A stretch of 32,452 nt of DNA from Nostoc sp. NMS2 (GTDB taxonomy: Bacteria > Cyanobacteriota > Cyanobacteriia > Cyanobacteriales > Nostocaceae), in NCBI RefSeq assembly GCF_017115105.1, contig NZ_JABXKH010000130.1:1-32452 (forward strand), written 5' to 3'. The position numbers were made by a program, and so were the translations under genes. The notes below the pieces were generated by a model. That model was given only the letters and a program-made list of their open reading frames with translations. It ran no database searches and was not told the DNA's origin. Position 1 is the first letter of the stretch. Every line of letters begins with the position of its first letter. This document shows positions 13,039 to 21,053 of this stretch, in pieces.

Positions 13039-13329
13039 AGCTCACCCCTCCTGTTCTTAACTAGGTATTTATTCTTTTCTAATTTTAACTAAGAAATATT
13101 AATAGATGTTGCACTTTTCAAATAAAAATAAATTTTTCTAATGTTTTCGATAAGCTAACTAGCCTGCCTCCTGACTTGAAAGTGCTGAGTGCTGTTAGCG
13201 GTAGCGGGGCGTTTAGCCCGTGCTGAGTGCTGAGTAAAAATCCCAGTCCCTAGTCCCACTTTCATGCAAGGCTTTTGAAACTTGTTTCATCGGGACTGCC
13301 TCCTGCCTCCTTAAGTAAGTCCTAATTAG
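13039..13329. other. intergenic region with interspersed repeats
   Basis: Contains GTGCTGAGTGCTG words and a copy of a repeat GTTAGCGGTAGCGGGGCG... (13194-13222) that recurs with one change at 29239-29268. No gene seen. The promoter of the cytochrome b6-like gene probably lies in the AT-rich part 13060-13140. Confidence 0.45.
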
Positions 13330-14025
13330 TTAAATCAAATATTGCACCCAAGCTTTTAAGGGTTCTGGTGAGCCATACCAAATTCCAGGACTTCTCGGAG
13401 AATGTCTCACACCTTCAATTACCAGATTTTCTGCACCTTCTAGGTGAGCAGCTTCAATTGGTGTGATGCCATCTCCCCAAGTGTTGCCCTTACCACAGGT
13501 TAATTGGTAACTACTGTAAGCTAACCAGCTACCACGCCGCTTTTCCCCAAAGATAGTTTTGCCAGCCACACAAACGTAACGAACGTTTTTGTAAAAAGCT
13601 CCTGGGTAGTTATTGGTGACAAAATCTAGATTTGAGCGTGTCCAGCGTTCTTGGCTAATATGGGGTGTACCCAAGGTGATGAGAGTAGCAACCAAAGGAT
13701 GCGCTTTCCAGAGCGAGGGTTTAGTGTTACTGCTTACCAAATAGGGCTTTTCTCCCATGTAGATGCGGGATATCCAACCTCCGGCTGAGTGACCAATTAA
13801 GTTAATTTGGGTAGCATTATATTGCTGCAATGTCTGCTTGATTGTCAGGTCAAGTTTTTGTAGAATCGGTGTTACAGGTCTTCCGCCAATAGTGGGTAGC
13901 CAGTCGCGCCGTCGCAGTGGGACTGTAACCGTGGGAAAATCTAACTGTTGTAAGGATTGTTCTAGTTGGCGGTAAGCGATCGCACTTTCTAGATATCCCG
14001 GTACAATAACTGTCGGTAACGGCAT
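13330..14025 (-). CDS. alpha/beta hydrolase, lipase-like
   Basis: 231 aa from ATG 14025 (a TTG 18 nt upstream would add six residues). Cytosolic, no signal peptide. The start LPTVIVPGYLESAIAY is the first strand and oxyanion region of esterase/lipase folds. NLIGHSAGGW carries the nucleophile Ser80, WGDGITP gives a candidate acid Asp185, and GVRHSP the catalytic His208. The fold is closest to PGAP1-like or LipA-type lipases. It likely cleaves an ester or thioester; substrate not predictable. It stands alone, with 290 bp to the cytochrome gene downstream and nearly 600 bp of regulatory region upstream shared with the divergent TonB-like gene. Confidence 0.82.
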   Translation of the reverse strand: MPLPTVIVPGYLESAIAYRQLEQSLQQLDFPTVTVPLRRRDWLPTIGGRPVTPILQKLDLTIKQTLQQYNATQINLIGHSAGGWISRIYMGEKPYLVSSNTKPSLWKAHPLVATLITLGTPHISQERWTRSNLDFVTNNYPGAFYKNVRYVCVAGKTIFGEKRRGSWLAYSSYQLTCGKGNTWGDGITPIEAAHLEGAENLVIEGVRHSPRSPGIWYGSPEPLKAWVQYLI

Positions 14026-14526
14026 TTTAAATTTTGGATGCAATGATTGAGGGTTTGAAACTTTTTTACGAAGAAGTAGTCAAAAATCAAAAGCTATAAT
14101 TGCGATCGCCCAACTGAACTCCTTTTAGAAAAACCCAAATAGCTTTGGTGGCGTTTAGAACTAGAATGTCAATAAAATTGTACAATTTGCAACAGTTTTC
14201 CGGGCTGTTGATGTGGTAGTATCTTCAGATAGGGACTAGTCTCGGACAAGCAAATGTGCCATCTGTTACAGAAGCCTAATTGACTGGAAAAGCGTAGAAA
14301 AATAAAGCAACTTCAGCAGATGTTTTAATGTACTCAGACTTGTACCTTGACTTAAACTTTAATAAATATCTCAGATATTAATTTTAATTGCGTGCATCAT
14401 AAAAATAAAAAATAGTCATTTTTCAAATATCTCTTTAGCAAGCTCAAATTTGAAGATATGAACCAGCGTTATTAAACAATTACAAACCTGAATAAATGGC
14501 AATTTTGGCGTTTTCATTGCCATGAG
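14026..14526. other. long divergent intergenic region
   Basis: 500 bp, AT-rich, between the hydrolase (minus) and the TonB-like gene (plus). One HIP1-like site at about 14103. No tRNA, ORF or repeat of note was found. Confidence 0.4.
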
Positions 14527-14544
14527 AGGAAATTATTATTTCCT
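14527..14544. promoter_or_regulatory. AT-rich palindrome, possible Fur-type operator
   Basis: AGGAAATTATTATTTCCT is a near-perfect palindrome 94 bp upstream of the TonB-like gene. TonB systems are often Fur-controlled and the AT-rich dyad is compatible, but it is not a clear match to a Fur box. Confidence 0.3.
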
Positions 14545-14556
14545 TAGAGGGACGCA

Positions 14557-14580
14557 TATATTGCGATATTTTGCAATATA
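14557..14580. promoter_or_regulatory. inverted repeat TATATTGC / GCAATATA
   Basis: Perfect 8-bp inverted repeat with 8-nt spacer, 57 bp upstream of the TonB-like start codon. Placed where a repressor would sit over the promoter or 5' leader. Confidence 0.35.
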
Positions 14581-14637
14581 GTCGGAAAGATAAAATCGCT
14601 AATCAACTGCAACTGACCTGAGTGAACGATAACAGTT

Positions 14638-16146
14638 ATGTCTTACGTCTCCCTGTTTAGAAATATACCAGAACTCTTAAGCCAGCCAATTGGGATAGCG
14701 GCTATAGCTTCTCTTGGCATCCACGGTGCGATCGCCATGATTGTACCATTGATGCCTATGGATTCTAGCAAACCCAAAGATACAGCATCATCAAAAAGCG
14801 TCGGGCTTTTAGAACTGAGTCAAGCGGATCAAAGCCGTTTGCCACAAAGTAGCCCCAAAATTGGTTTACAACAACTTCCTCCAATAGCGCCACTTTCTGC
14901 CCCTAACTTTAGTGCCCAAACGGGATTGCCCCCATTGGCAGCACCGCCATCCGGCAGTCAACTAGTACTGCCTCCGCTACCCCCATCATCGAATAACTAT
15001 CGAGTCTCCTCATTGCCTACAAGACAGTCTTTGCGGATGATTCCTAGTAATAATTTGCGATTTGATGCTTCTAAATTTGATAATTCTAAATTCAATAGCA
15101 GCCCCAAATTCTCTCCATCAGTTCCTCGTGTGAATGTGAGTGATACCAAATACGAGGCATCTAAGCCGTTAGATGTAAATAGGTTGCCAGTATTGCAGTC
15201 ACAGCAAATACCTAATGATATTCTGCAAAATGCCCAATCTCAGAACCTCTCTAACACTAACCCCATTACACCAGTACAAGGAAATATCACTCCACAAATG
15301 ACGCAGCCGATTAATAATGCGTCTAACATGACTCAAAACCAGCTTATAAATTCTTTAAAATCTCCAAGGGCTGGGGATAGCTTAACCTTAATTAGGGGAA
15401 CCGCGTCACAAGCGCCCGATTTATCTCGAAAAGGGACTGAGTTGGCAACTGCACAGCTAGATTCTTACACAAACCTGAGAAAAGAAGTCCAGCAACAATA
15501 CCCTAATGCTGAACAAAAACCAGTCATCCGCCAAACACTATCCACAGATAAGCCGAATCTTCAAGGCGCTGTTCTGGGTGTATTAGTGGTAGATCCTGAT
15601 GGTAAGGTTCTAGATATCAAGTTTCAAGACAAGCTAGTTTCCCCGGAATTGCAACTAAAAGCCAGGGAATACTTTAACAAGCAATCCCCCAAGGGAGATA
15701 AACGGATCAGTTCCTATCCATTTAACCTACGTTTCCAAAACAACACTAGCAACACCACTGGTACTACTCCCTTATCTAGACCGGGAATCAATAACAATCA
15801 GCTTACCCCTTTACCAGCAGCTACTTCTAAACCATTTCCTGAACTGCGAATCAGAAATAACCCGATCTCGCCTTCATCGACAGGTATTCTTAAACCATTA
15901 GCTGCACCGGGAGTGAATGGCAATCAACCTGTGCTATCACCGACAGCTACCCCCAAACCATTATCTGAATTGCGAATCAGAAATAACCAGATCGCACCTT
16001 CATCGACAGCTAATACTTCGGAACCCTTAGTGCTACCGAGAGTCAATAATATTCAAGCTACACCCTCTACTGAATCAGATAAAAAATTAGTAGAACGGTT
16101 ACGTGAAGTGAAGGAAAACAGAGACAAGTCTAATCCCGAAAAATAA
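14638..16146 (+). CDS. TonB-like energy transducer
   Basis: 502 aa. A single N-terminal membrane segment (about 17-41) follows a short cytoplasmic tail. Then comes a long Pro/Ser/Asn-rich periplasmic spacer (45-300). At about 305-368 a compact region, AVLGVLVVDPDGKVLDIKF...LQLKAREYF...YPFNLRF, resembles the TonB C-terminal fold that touches TonB-dependent receptors. It is followed by an unusual C-terminal Pro/Asn-rich tail with two copies of a unit containing ELRIRNN (about 402 and 442). TonB proteins normally end with the folded domain, so the tail is odd. No ExbB/ExbD or receptor gene is nearby. Function by fold and layout only. Confidence 0.65.
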   Translation: MSYVSLFRNIPELLSQPIGIAAIASLGIHGAIAMIVPLMPMDSSKPKDTASSKSVGLLELSQADQSRLPQSSPKIGLQQLPPIAPLSAPNFSAQTGLPPLAAPPSGSQLVLPPLPPSSNNYRVSSLPTRQSLRMIPSNNLRFDASKFDNSKFNSSPKFSPSVPRVNVSDTKYEASKPLDVNRLPVLQSQQIPNDILQNAQSQNLSNTNPITPVQGNITPQMTQPINNASNMTQNQLINSLKSPRAGDSLTLIRGTASQAPDLSRKGTELATAQLDSYTNLRKEVQQQYPNAEQKPVIRQTLSTDKPNLQGAVLGVLVVDPDGKVLDIKFQDKLVSPELQLKAREYFNKQSPKGDKRISSYPFNLRFQNNTSNTTGTTPLSRPGINNNQLTPLPAATSKPFPELRIRNNPISPSSTGILKPLAAPGVNGNQPVLSPTATPKPLSELRIRNNQIAPSSTANTSEPLVLPRVNNIQATPSTESDKKLVERLREVKENRDKSNPEK

Positions 16147-16324
16147 TCACTTGCTGGTGATTTGAGATTAAGGGACTGACAAAAAATAAATTATCCATCT
16201 TGTGGGGTGGGCATCCTGCCCGCCCTGAATATGTGATGGGTATTCGCGTAGCGGCTGATACGTATGAGTATTGCTGCCCCCTAAGAGTAATCTATATTCC
16301 ATACCATTGAAAACTGCTATAACT
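16147..16324. repeat. hairpin repeat between convergent genes
   Basis: Includes GGGTGGGCATCCTGCCCGCCC (about 16204-16225), a common Nostoc-type hairpin repeat that may end transcripts from both sides, and a short repeat GTATTCGCGTAGCGGCTGATAC (16240-16262). Confidence 0.5.
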
Positions 16325-16669
16325 TTACCAGCCTTGTTCTGCATTCTGAAAAACGTAAGCAGCTACCTCTAGAATCTCTTCAGCACTTAACTTTCCTTTA
16401 AAGGCAGGCATGGCATTTTTGCCATTTTGCACTTGGTGGATAATTGCCTCGATCGAGTCGCTATTATAATTTTCTAGGTACTTTGACAATGCTTCCTTTT
16501 TCAAGGTTTTCTGGCTAATCAGGATATTGCCGCCACCTATATGGCAAGAAGCGCAGTTAGCCTCGAAAATTTTAGCACCGTTGGATGTTTCGGCAGCTAG
16601 TGCTGGACTAATGAATGTCGATTTGAATAGAGCGATCGCTAACATTAAGATTAATAAAAGTATTCTCAA
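16325..16669 (-). CDS. petJ: cytochrome c6-like protein
   Basis: 114 aa from TTG 16669, chosen because GAGGAAA stands just upstream and it gives a clean signal peptide (hydrophobic to SPALA, cleavage before AETSNG); a TTG 30 nt upstream would add ten non-signal-like residues. Mature protein about 89 aa, the size of cytochrome c6. Heme site CASCH; axial Met in [10 protein letters not shown]-terminal [12 protein letters not shown] as in c6. It carries electrons in the thylakoid lumen between cytochrome b6f and photosystem I or oxidase, as an alternative to plastocyanin, which is encoded 240 bp upstream. It differs from classic PetJ at [10 protein letters not shown] and GGGNIL, so it may be one of the paralogues. 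Confidence 0.85.
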   Translation of the reverse strand: MRILLLILMLAIALFKSTFISPALAAETSNGAKIFEANCASCHIGGGNILISQKTLKKEALSKYLENYNSDSIEAIIHQVQNGKNAMPAFKGKLSAEEILEVAAYVFQNAEQGW

Positions 16670-16746
16670 GAGAATTTCCTCGCAACAAGCCTCCAGCAAG
16701 AGTATAAACGTGATTAATCCCTGATTAAGTCAGATTTGATCAAAAT

Positions 16747-16821
16747 TGGCGGTAACGAGTCCATCTCTCAATCGCTACAGATTGTTTAGCGTTTTAGGGG
16801 GGATAGGAATCGTTACCGCCA
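16747..16821. repeat. 75-bp element with 12-bp inverted ends
   Basis: TGGCGGTAACGA and TCGTTACCGCCA are perfect inverted repeats 51 bp apart, in the gap between plastocyanin and the cytochrome c6-like gene. Could be a very short MITE or a large stem terminating petE transcripts. Confidence 0.5.
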
Positions 16822-16909
16822 TTTATCCATTGTGTGCGTCACTCTAGGAGCGTGGCGTGTTGCTATGAGGTAATTTCACAGAGAGAAATCATCTTCTACG
16901 AGGACGTTT

Positions 16910-17329
16910 CTAACCTTGGACAGTGATTGTACCAACCATGCCAGCACCACGGTGAGGTTCGCAGTAGAAGGTGTAGTCACCAGCAGGTGCGTCTGCGGGG
17001 AAAGTGGTTGTTTCCTTTTTACCAGCAGCCATCAGTAACTGCTTATGAGACAGAGATTTTGCTAAATCGGCGCTCTTAGTGGGGTTTTTGGCTGCATCAA
17101 ACACAACGTTGTGGGGAGGAACTTTATTGTTTACCCATTCAATTGTGTCACCTGGTTTAATTGTCAACTTTTTCGGTTCAAATGCTAGTAGTCCTTTATC
17201 GCTACCCAATTTAACCTGGAAGGTTTCAGCAGAAGCACTGGGAGTAAAAACTGCGAAACTGCTAACAACTAAAATGATTGTCAATACAGCTAAACTAAAG
17301 CGTCGCAAGCTTGCCGAAATCAATTTCAT
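16910..17329 (-). CDS. petE: plastocyanin precursor
   Basis: 139 aa, ATG preceded by AGGAGAG. The signal peptide is 1-34 (SASA cleavage before ETFQVK), and the mature protein of 105 aa is exported to the thylakoid lumen. Copper ligands are His73, Cys123, His126 and Met131 (mature His39, Cys89, His92, Met97), in PPHN and CEPHRGAGM. It shuttles electrons from cytochrome f to photosystem I or to cytochrome oxidase. Usually induced by copper and made in place of cytochrome c6, and here both genes are neighbours. A 15-bp palindrome sits between -35 and -10-like hexamers upstream (17387-17414), suggesting repressor control. Confidence 0.97.
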   Translation of the reverse strand: MKLISASLRRFSLAVLTIILVVSSFAVFTPSASAETFQVKLGSDKGLLAFEPKKLTIKPGDTIEWVNNKVPPHNVVFDAAKNPTKSADLAKSLSHKQLLMAAGKKETTTFPADAPAGDYTFYCEPHRGAGMVGTITVQG

Positions 17330-17386
17330 GGCTCTCTCCTAACAAACAATTTTTTTTTCCTTTCTCATTTTAAATAAAATCAACAC

Positions 17387-17414
17387 TAAATATGACAATC
17401 TGTCATAGATACAA
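17387..17414 (-). promoter_or_regulatory. petE promoter with palindromic operator
   Basis: On the minus strand: TTGTAT (-35-like, 17409-17414), 16-nt spacer, TATTTA (-10-like, 17387-17392). The palindrome ATGACA-ATC-TGTCAT (17392-17406) fills the spacer, where a bound repressor would block polymerase. A copper-responsive BlaI/PetR-type repressor is a reasonable guess. Confidence 0.5.
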
Positions 17415-17465
17415 TTTTTTTTTAATATATAGGGAGCAATTTATTGCAAAAAGCTGTGAAATCAG

Positions 17466-17600
17466 TGGGGAATGGGGAATGGGGAATAGGGAGTGGGGGG
17501 ATGAGGGAGATGAGGGGACAAGGGGGAATTATTAAATAAATCTCTCCCTTATCTCCCCCATCTTCCTTGTCTTTTTTGTCTCTTCCCAATGCCCAATACT
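17466..17600. repeat. purine/pyrimidine hairpin repeat, copy 2
   Basis: Purine arm with GGGGAAT units, centre GGGGGAATTATTAAATAAAT, and pyrimidine arm CTCTCCCTTATCTCCC. Same design as 6484-6587 and 30822-30942. Lies between petE and psbV. Confidence 0.7.
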
Positions 17601-17621
17601 TCGACTTACCTCGACTTCGCC

Positions 17622-17673
17622 CTTCGGCTACGCTCAGGACAGGCTCGGCACAAGTCGCTCGGTACAAGTGCCC
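17622..17673. repeat. 52-bp interspersed repeat, copy A
   Basis: Begins CTTCGGCTACGCTCAGGACA and ends TACAAGTGCCC. A copy in reverse orientation with a single mismatch ends the window (32401-32452). Confidence 0.85.
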
Positions 17674-17713
17674 TATTCCCAATGCCCTATTCCCAATGAA
17701 TTAGTTCCAGGCT

Positions 17714-18205
17714 TTAGTAATAGATTTTTCCGCCTCCCCACTTAGTGCCAACGATTTTGGGTTGTATGAGAATATGACCAGCGATCGCTTCCAAGTCATC
17801 ATCAGTCAGATTTCGCATTGCTGTGAAAATATCTGCACTCTTGATGCTGGGGTGGATTTCGGAAATCTCTTCTTCTCCGTCGTAAGTAGTGGGATTTTTC
17901 AGGTAATCCACCAAGCCTTCAATGTTATTACGGTTGGGTGTTGCCAGTGCCAGATCGTCTGGAGTCAGTCCTACGTTCTGGTTTGTCTTAGTAACTCCCC
18001 CAGCATGACATTGGGCGCAAGCGTAATTAAATAAGCGTTTGCCTTCTTTTACTTGTTTAAGGCTGAGTACGGTAACTTCACCTTGAGTATTTAATGGCAC
18101 TGTTCGGGTAGCTTTGTCCAATTCCACTGCTGTCGCGCTACCGACAAGCAACTGAAACGAGAGTAAAACAGTGGCCACAACAACGCCAATGAGTCTTCTA
18201 AACAT
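17714..18205 (-). CDS. psbV: cytochrome c550, photosystem II extrinsic protein
   Basis: 163 aa with signal peptide 1-26 (cleaved before VELDKATRTV), giving the classic 137-aa mature form. Heme site CAQCH (Cys63, Cys66, His67); the second axial ligand is His118 (mature His92), the bis-His arrangement of PsbV. It binds the lumenal face of photosystem II and stabilises the Mn/Ca/Cl water-oxidising cluster. The C-terminal KWGGGKIYY is typical. The next upstream gene on this strand is the 71-aa HTH-like protein, 133 bp away, so psbV probably has its own promoter. Confidence 0.97.
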   Translation of the reverse strand: MFRRLIGVVVATVLLSFQLLVGSATAVELDKATRTVPLNTQGEVTVLSLKQVKEGKRLFNYACAQCHAGGVTKTNQNVGLTPDDLALATPNRNNIEGLVDYLKNPTTYDGEEEISEIHPSIKSADIFTAMRNLTDDDLEAIAGHILIQPKIVGTKWGGGKIYY

Positions 18206-18274
18206 GTTTCCCCTTAAAAATTTTGACGCTCAACACAGCTAAGAAAGCGATTCTCAATCTCCAAGCTGCTAATT

Positions 18275-18304
18275 GCTAATGACTCATTGTTTTTTGTCAT
18301 TAGC
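18275..18304. promoter_or_regulatory. inverted repeat upstream of psbV
   Basis: GCTAATGAC and GTCATTAGC, 9-bp perfect, 12-nt spacer, about 70 bp upstream of the psbV start. Could end the small upstream gene or act as an operator; the U tract is not placed for a strong terminator. Confidence 0.4.
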
Positions 18305-18338
18305 TATCTGATGATTAGCTAAAGCCCAAGATCACCCT

Positions 18339-18554
18339 TTAGGTGTCCTCGTCATCACCCACCAAGTCGCTAGTACCTTTTGGGTGTGTTTCAAACGATA
18401 TTTGGGAAATAATTGCCTTTGCATCTTCTAACGCCAAACGGGTCTTTTGGTGTTTGTAGGCGATTCCCAGTTGGTTGCACAGAGAAAACACTTTTTCTAC
18501 AGATATGCTGTAGTCGGCTGCTATCTCTGCGATCGATAGGTCTGCAAAACCCAT
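18339..18554 (-). CDS. small HTH-like protein
   Basis: 71 aa. MGFADLSIAEIAADYSISVEKVFSLC looks like a helix-turn-helix: 'SIAEIAADYSISVEKV' matches the turn spacing of small HTH folds such as the IF2 N-terminal type. The rest is a helix (EDAKAIISQI) and an acidic tail ending VGDDEDT. No ribosome site of strength. Located between psbV and a repeat-rich region and read in the psbV direction. It may be a DNA- or RNA-binding regulator; no partner is evident. Probably real because the composition is protein-like, with no repeat in the frame. Confidence 0.6.
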   Translation of the reverse strand: MGFADLSIAEIAADYSISVEKVFSLCNQLGIAYKHQKTRLALEDAKAIISQISFETHPKGTSDLVGDDEDT

Positions 18555-18633
18555 AATGCTTGTTAACTGATAGATAGAGATTGAGTCGCTGTAATACCAA
18601 TATCACGTTAGGAGTGCAATTTGTTGCCCAAAA

Positions 18634-18832
18634 TACTGTTTGGGGAATGGGGAATGGGGAATAGGGGGGATGAGGGAGTGAGGGAGTGAGGGAGATGAGA
18701 AAGATGAGGGAGTTGGAAGAATAATTAATAACCCATGCCCAATGCCCAATGCCCCATTCCCAATACCCCATTCCCAATACCCAATACCCAATGCCCAATG
18801 CCCAATGCCCCATTCCCAATGCCCTACGGCTA
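18634..18832. repeat. GGGAATGGG / CCCAATGCC low-complexity repeats
   Basis: Purine-rich GGGGAATGGGGAAT units (18641-18720) face pyrimidine-rich CCCAATGCCCAATGCCC units (18735-18825), so they can fold back. Long minus-strand open frames here only reflect the repeat (products made of MGxGxWxLGxGYW). Confidence 0.75.
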
Positions 18833-19660
18833 TTAACCTTTTCCCCCGGTGAAGGTGACCCTTTGAATAAAGTAACGATTAAAAAAGGCGTAAATACCTA
18901 AAGCTGGCAAGGTAAACACCATAGAAGCTGCCATAATGTAGTTCCAATAGCTGATGTATTGACCTTTGAAGGTGTTCAGCCCCAAAGGGAGGGTAAACAT
19001 TTCTGGGTCAAATAGGATAACTATGGGCAGTAAAAAATTATTCCAACTCCCCATGAACACAAAAACTGCCTGCGCTGCTAGTGCTGGTTTTGCTAAAGGT
19101 AAAACAATATATCGGAAAATTCCAAAGGTATTTAAGCCATCAAGTTGAGCGGCTTCTTCTAGTTCTTTAGGAAAATTAACGAAAAATTGCCGCATCATGA
19201 AGATGAAAGTGGCATTAACCATGCTAGGTACAATCATGCCTTGGTAAGAATTCAGCCAGCCGATCGCTTTCAAAATCAAAAATGTCGGAATTAGGGTGAT
19301 TTGTGCTGGTACTGCTAATACTGCCAAGATTAGAAAGAACCAAAAGCGCTTGCCCACAAAACGCAGTCTTGCCAAGGCATAACCAGCCATTGAATTTAAC
19401 AACAAGTTTAAAAGCGTGACGCTGATGGCAATTACCACACTGTTGAACAACCAGCGCCAAAATAACGGTTCTTGGAGAAAGATTTGCCTGTAGTTGTCAA
19501 AAGTAAAATTCTTGGGGAGAAAGTTGGGTTCACCACTGACAATCTCTGATAGGGGCTTAAATGATGCTGAAAGTGCCCAGAGAAAGGGAATTAGGGTAAC
19601 GATCGCATAAAGTGTCAGCAAGACGTATAACAAGACTTTTAAGCCAGAGATTTTAGTCAA
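18833..19660 (-). CDS. sugar ABC transporter permease, MalG type
   Basis: 275 aa with six predicted membrane helices. The EAA loop [21 protein letters not shown] (about 185-205), broken here by no gap, is the docking site for the ATPase. Sequence layout fits the carbohydrate-importer (CUT1) second permease. Its start overlaps the end of the upstream MalF-type gene by 4 nt, so the two are translationally coupled and form the membrane heterodimer. No ATPase is nearby; CUT1 systems often share a MsiK-like ATPase. The matching solute-binding protein is probably the one at 27621-28880. Substrate not predictable, likely a glycoside or polyol. Confidence 0.93.
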   Translation of the reverse strand: MTKISGLKVLLYVLLTLYAIVTLIPFLWALSASFKPLSEIVSGEPNFLPKNFTFDNYRQIFLQEPLFWRWLFNSVVIAISVTLLNLLLNSMAGYALARLRFVGKRFWFFLILAVLAVPAQITLIPTFLILKAIGWLNSYQGMIVPSMVNATFIFMMRQFFVNFPKELEEAAQLDGLNTFGIFRYIVLPLAKPALAAQAVFVFMGSWNNFLLPIVILFDPEMFTLPLGLNTFKGQYISYWNYIMAASMVFTLPALGIYAFFNRYFIQRVTFTGGKG

Positions 19661-20565
19661 ATCCGTTCGCCTCCAAAAAGTCGCCGTTGAATCAAAGTGA
19701 TGGCAATGATGACGGCTGCTAACAAAAATGCGATCGCAGCTGCATATCCCATTTGTAAATTCCGAAACACAGCTTGGTAAATTAGCAGCACCACCGTTAA
19801 AGTAGCGTTATTTGGGCCGCCAGTACCCCCAGAAAAGATGTAAGACTGGTCAAAAAGTTGAAAAGTCCCAATCACCCCCACTGCTATCACAAAGAAGGTT
19901 ACAGGCTTAAGCAAGGGAAGGGTAATGTGGATAAATTGCTTCCACCCATTTGCGCCATCGAGTTCCGCCGCCTCATAAAGTGTTTGGGGGATGTCTTGCA
20001 ACGCCGCCAGATAAATCACCATGAAAAACGGCGCAGTTGACCAAATGTTCATGATCATAATGCCTTTGAGCGCAACTGCTGGATCGCCCAACCAGTTATA
20101 AGTAGGTAGCCCCATAAAAGCGAGAAAATCGTTTAGTAGCCCATCAGTGTTATAAATCCACATAAAGATCAGCGTTAGCACTGCTGAAGAGGTTACTGTA
20201 GGCAAAAAGTAGAGGATGCGCCACCAGTTTTTACCACGAATCCCAGAATTGAGAGTTACCGCCAGAATTAAAGCTAAGATTGTTTGAGTTGGCACAACAA
20301 TTGCTACATATTGTGCTGTATTTCTCAAAGCAATCCAAACCCTTTCATCTTCAGCTAATCGCGTGAAGTTTTGAAAACCGATGAACTCGTACTCAATACC
20401 GCCGAGAAGTTGAACTTTTTGCAAGGAAAGAAAAACGGCGTAGAGAATGGGTAAAACGACAAAAGTCCCTAAAACTAGAATGGTAGGCATCATGAACATA
20501 TACCCAGCCAAGTCTTCAGTGATATTCCACCTGGGGTTACTTTGCCGTCTGTTGATTTCAAACAC
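19657..20565 (-). CDS. sugar ABC transporter permease, MalF type
   Basis: 302 aa. A first membrane helix after a 25-residue cytoplasmic tail, then five more. EAA loop YEAAELDGANGWKQFIHITLP (about 203-223) with the Glu/Asp/Gly pattern of CUT1 permeases. Pairs with the MalG-type protein encoded immediately downstream (4-nt overlap). Located in the plasma membrane as the first half of the sugar channel. The gene upstream on this strand is far away, so this is the first gene of the unit; its promoter should lie in 20566-20700. Confidence 0.93.
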   Translation of the reverse strand: MFEINRRQSNPRWNITEDLAGYMFMMPTILVLGTFVVLPILYAVFLSLQKVQLLGGIEYEFIGFQNFTRLAEDERVWIALRNTAQYVAIVVPTQTILALILAVTLNSGIRGKNWWRILYFLPTVTSSAVLTLIFMWIYNTDGLLNDFLAFMGLPTYNWLGDPAVALKGIMIMNIWSTAPFFMVIYLAALQDIPQTLYEAAELDGANGWKQFIHITLPLLKPVTFFVIAVGVIGTFQLFDQSYIFSGGTGGPNNATLTVVLLIYQAVFRNLQMGYAAAIAFLLAAVIIAITLIQRRLFGGERI

Positions 20566-21053
20566 TACAGAACCTCCGTTTAATCGGGCACTAACCCGAC
20601 TAGATTATTTATCGTACTGCTGTGAGAAATCCGGGGTAATACCGTTTCTTTGTGAAGCTGCGCCAAACTCTCTCAAACTCTTACCTTGGCGCTCTTGGCG
20701 TTCTTGGCGGTTCGTTAAAAAAATTAAATGCATCTTCATACAGAATTGGTATAAGAGAATGAGTGTGAATAATCCTAAGTTAGAAACTCTGAAATTAGAA
20801 TCAGGATTGGATTAGCAATAGCCTCATAAAAATGGCGCTCGCTCCTTTTGGCAGTGTTGGAAAAATAAGTTTAGAAAGATGCTATATTTTAATCCTCGCA
20901 AACTGCTACTAAGAAGTATAGGAGTAATAGCGATCGCCTATATTTAAACTTGTCTTTTTTTTGTAGTGTTATTTTATCTTTCGCTCCACTTGGCAAGTTT
21001 TAAGACTATCAAGTGTTTATTAAAAAGGTTAAGTCTCAAGAGTAAGAAATAGA
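20566..21053. other. intergenic region with TTGGCG repeats
   Basis: Holds TTGGCGCTCTTGGCGTTCTTGGCG (split, about 20684-20711), a short tandem hexamer-like repeat, and an AT-rich remainder. No convincing gene, tRNA or terminator. Confidence 0.4.

Noticed and set aside
17422..17682. 86-codon minus-strand frame between petE and psbV
   Set aside because: It runs through two interspersed repeats and has no protein-like composition or ribosome site.
18391..18819. Long minus-strand frame made of MGxGxW repeats
   Set aside because: It arises from GGGAATGGG/CCCAATGCC low-complexity DNA and overlaps the real 71-aa gene in another frame.
20447..20815. 122-codon plus-strand frame
   Set aside because: Mostly antisense to the MalF-type permease and then repeat sequence.
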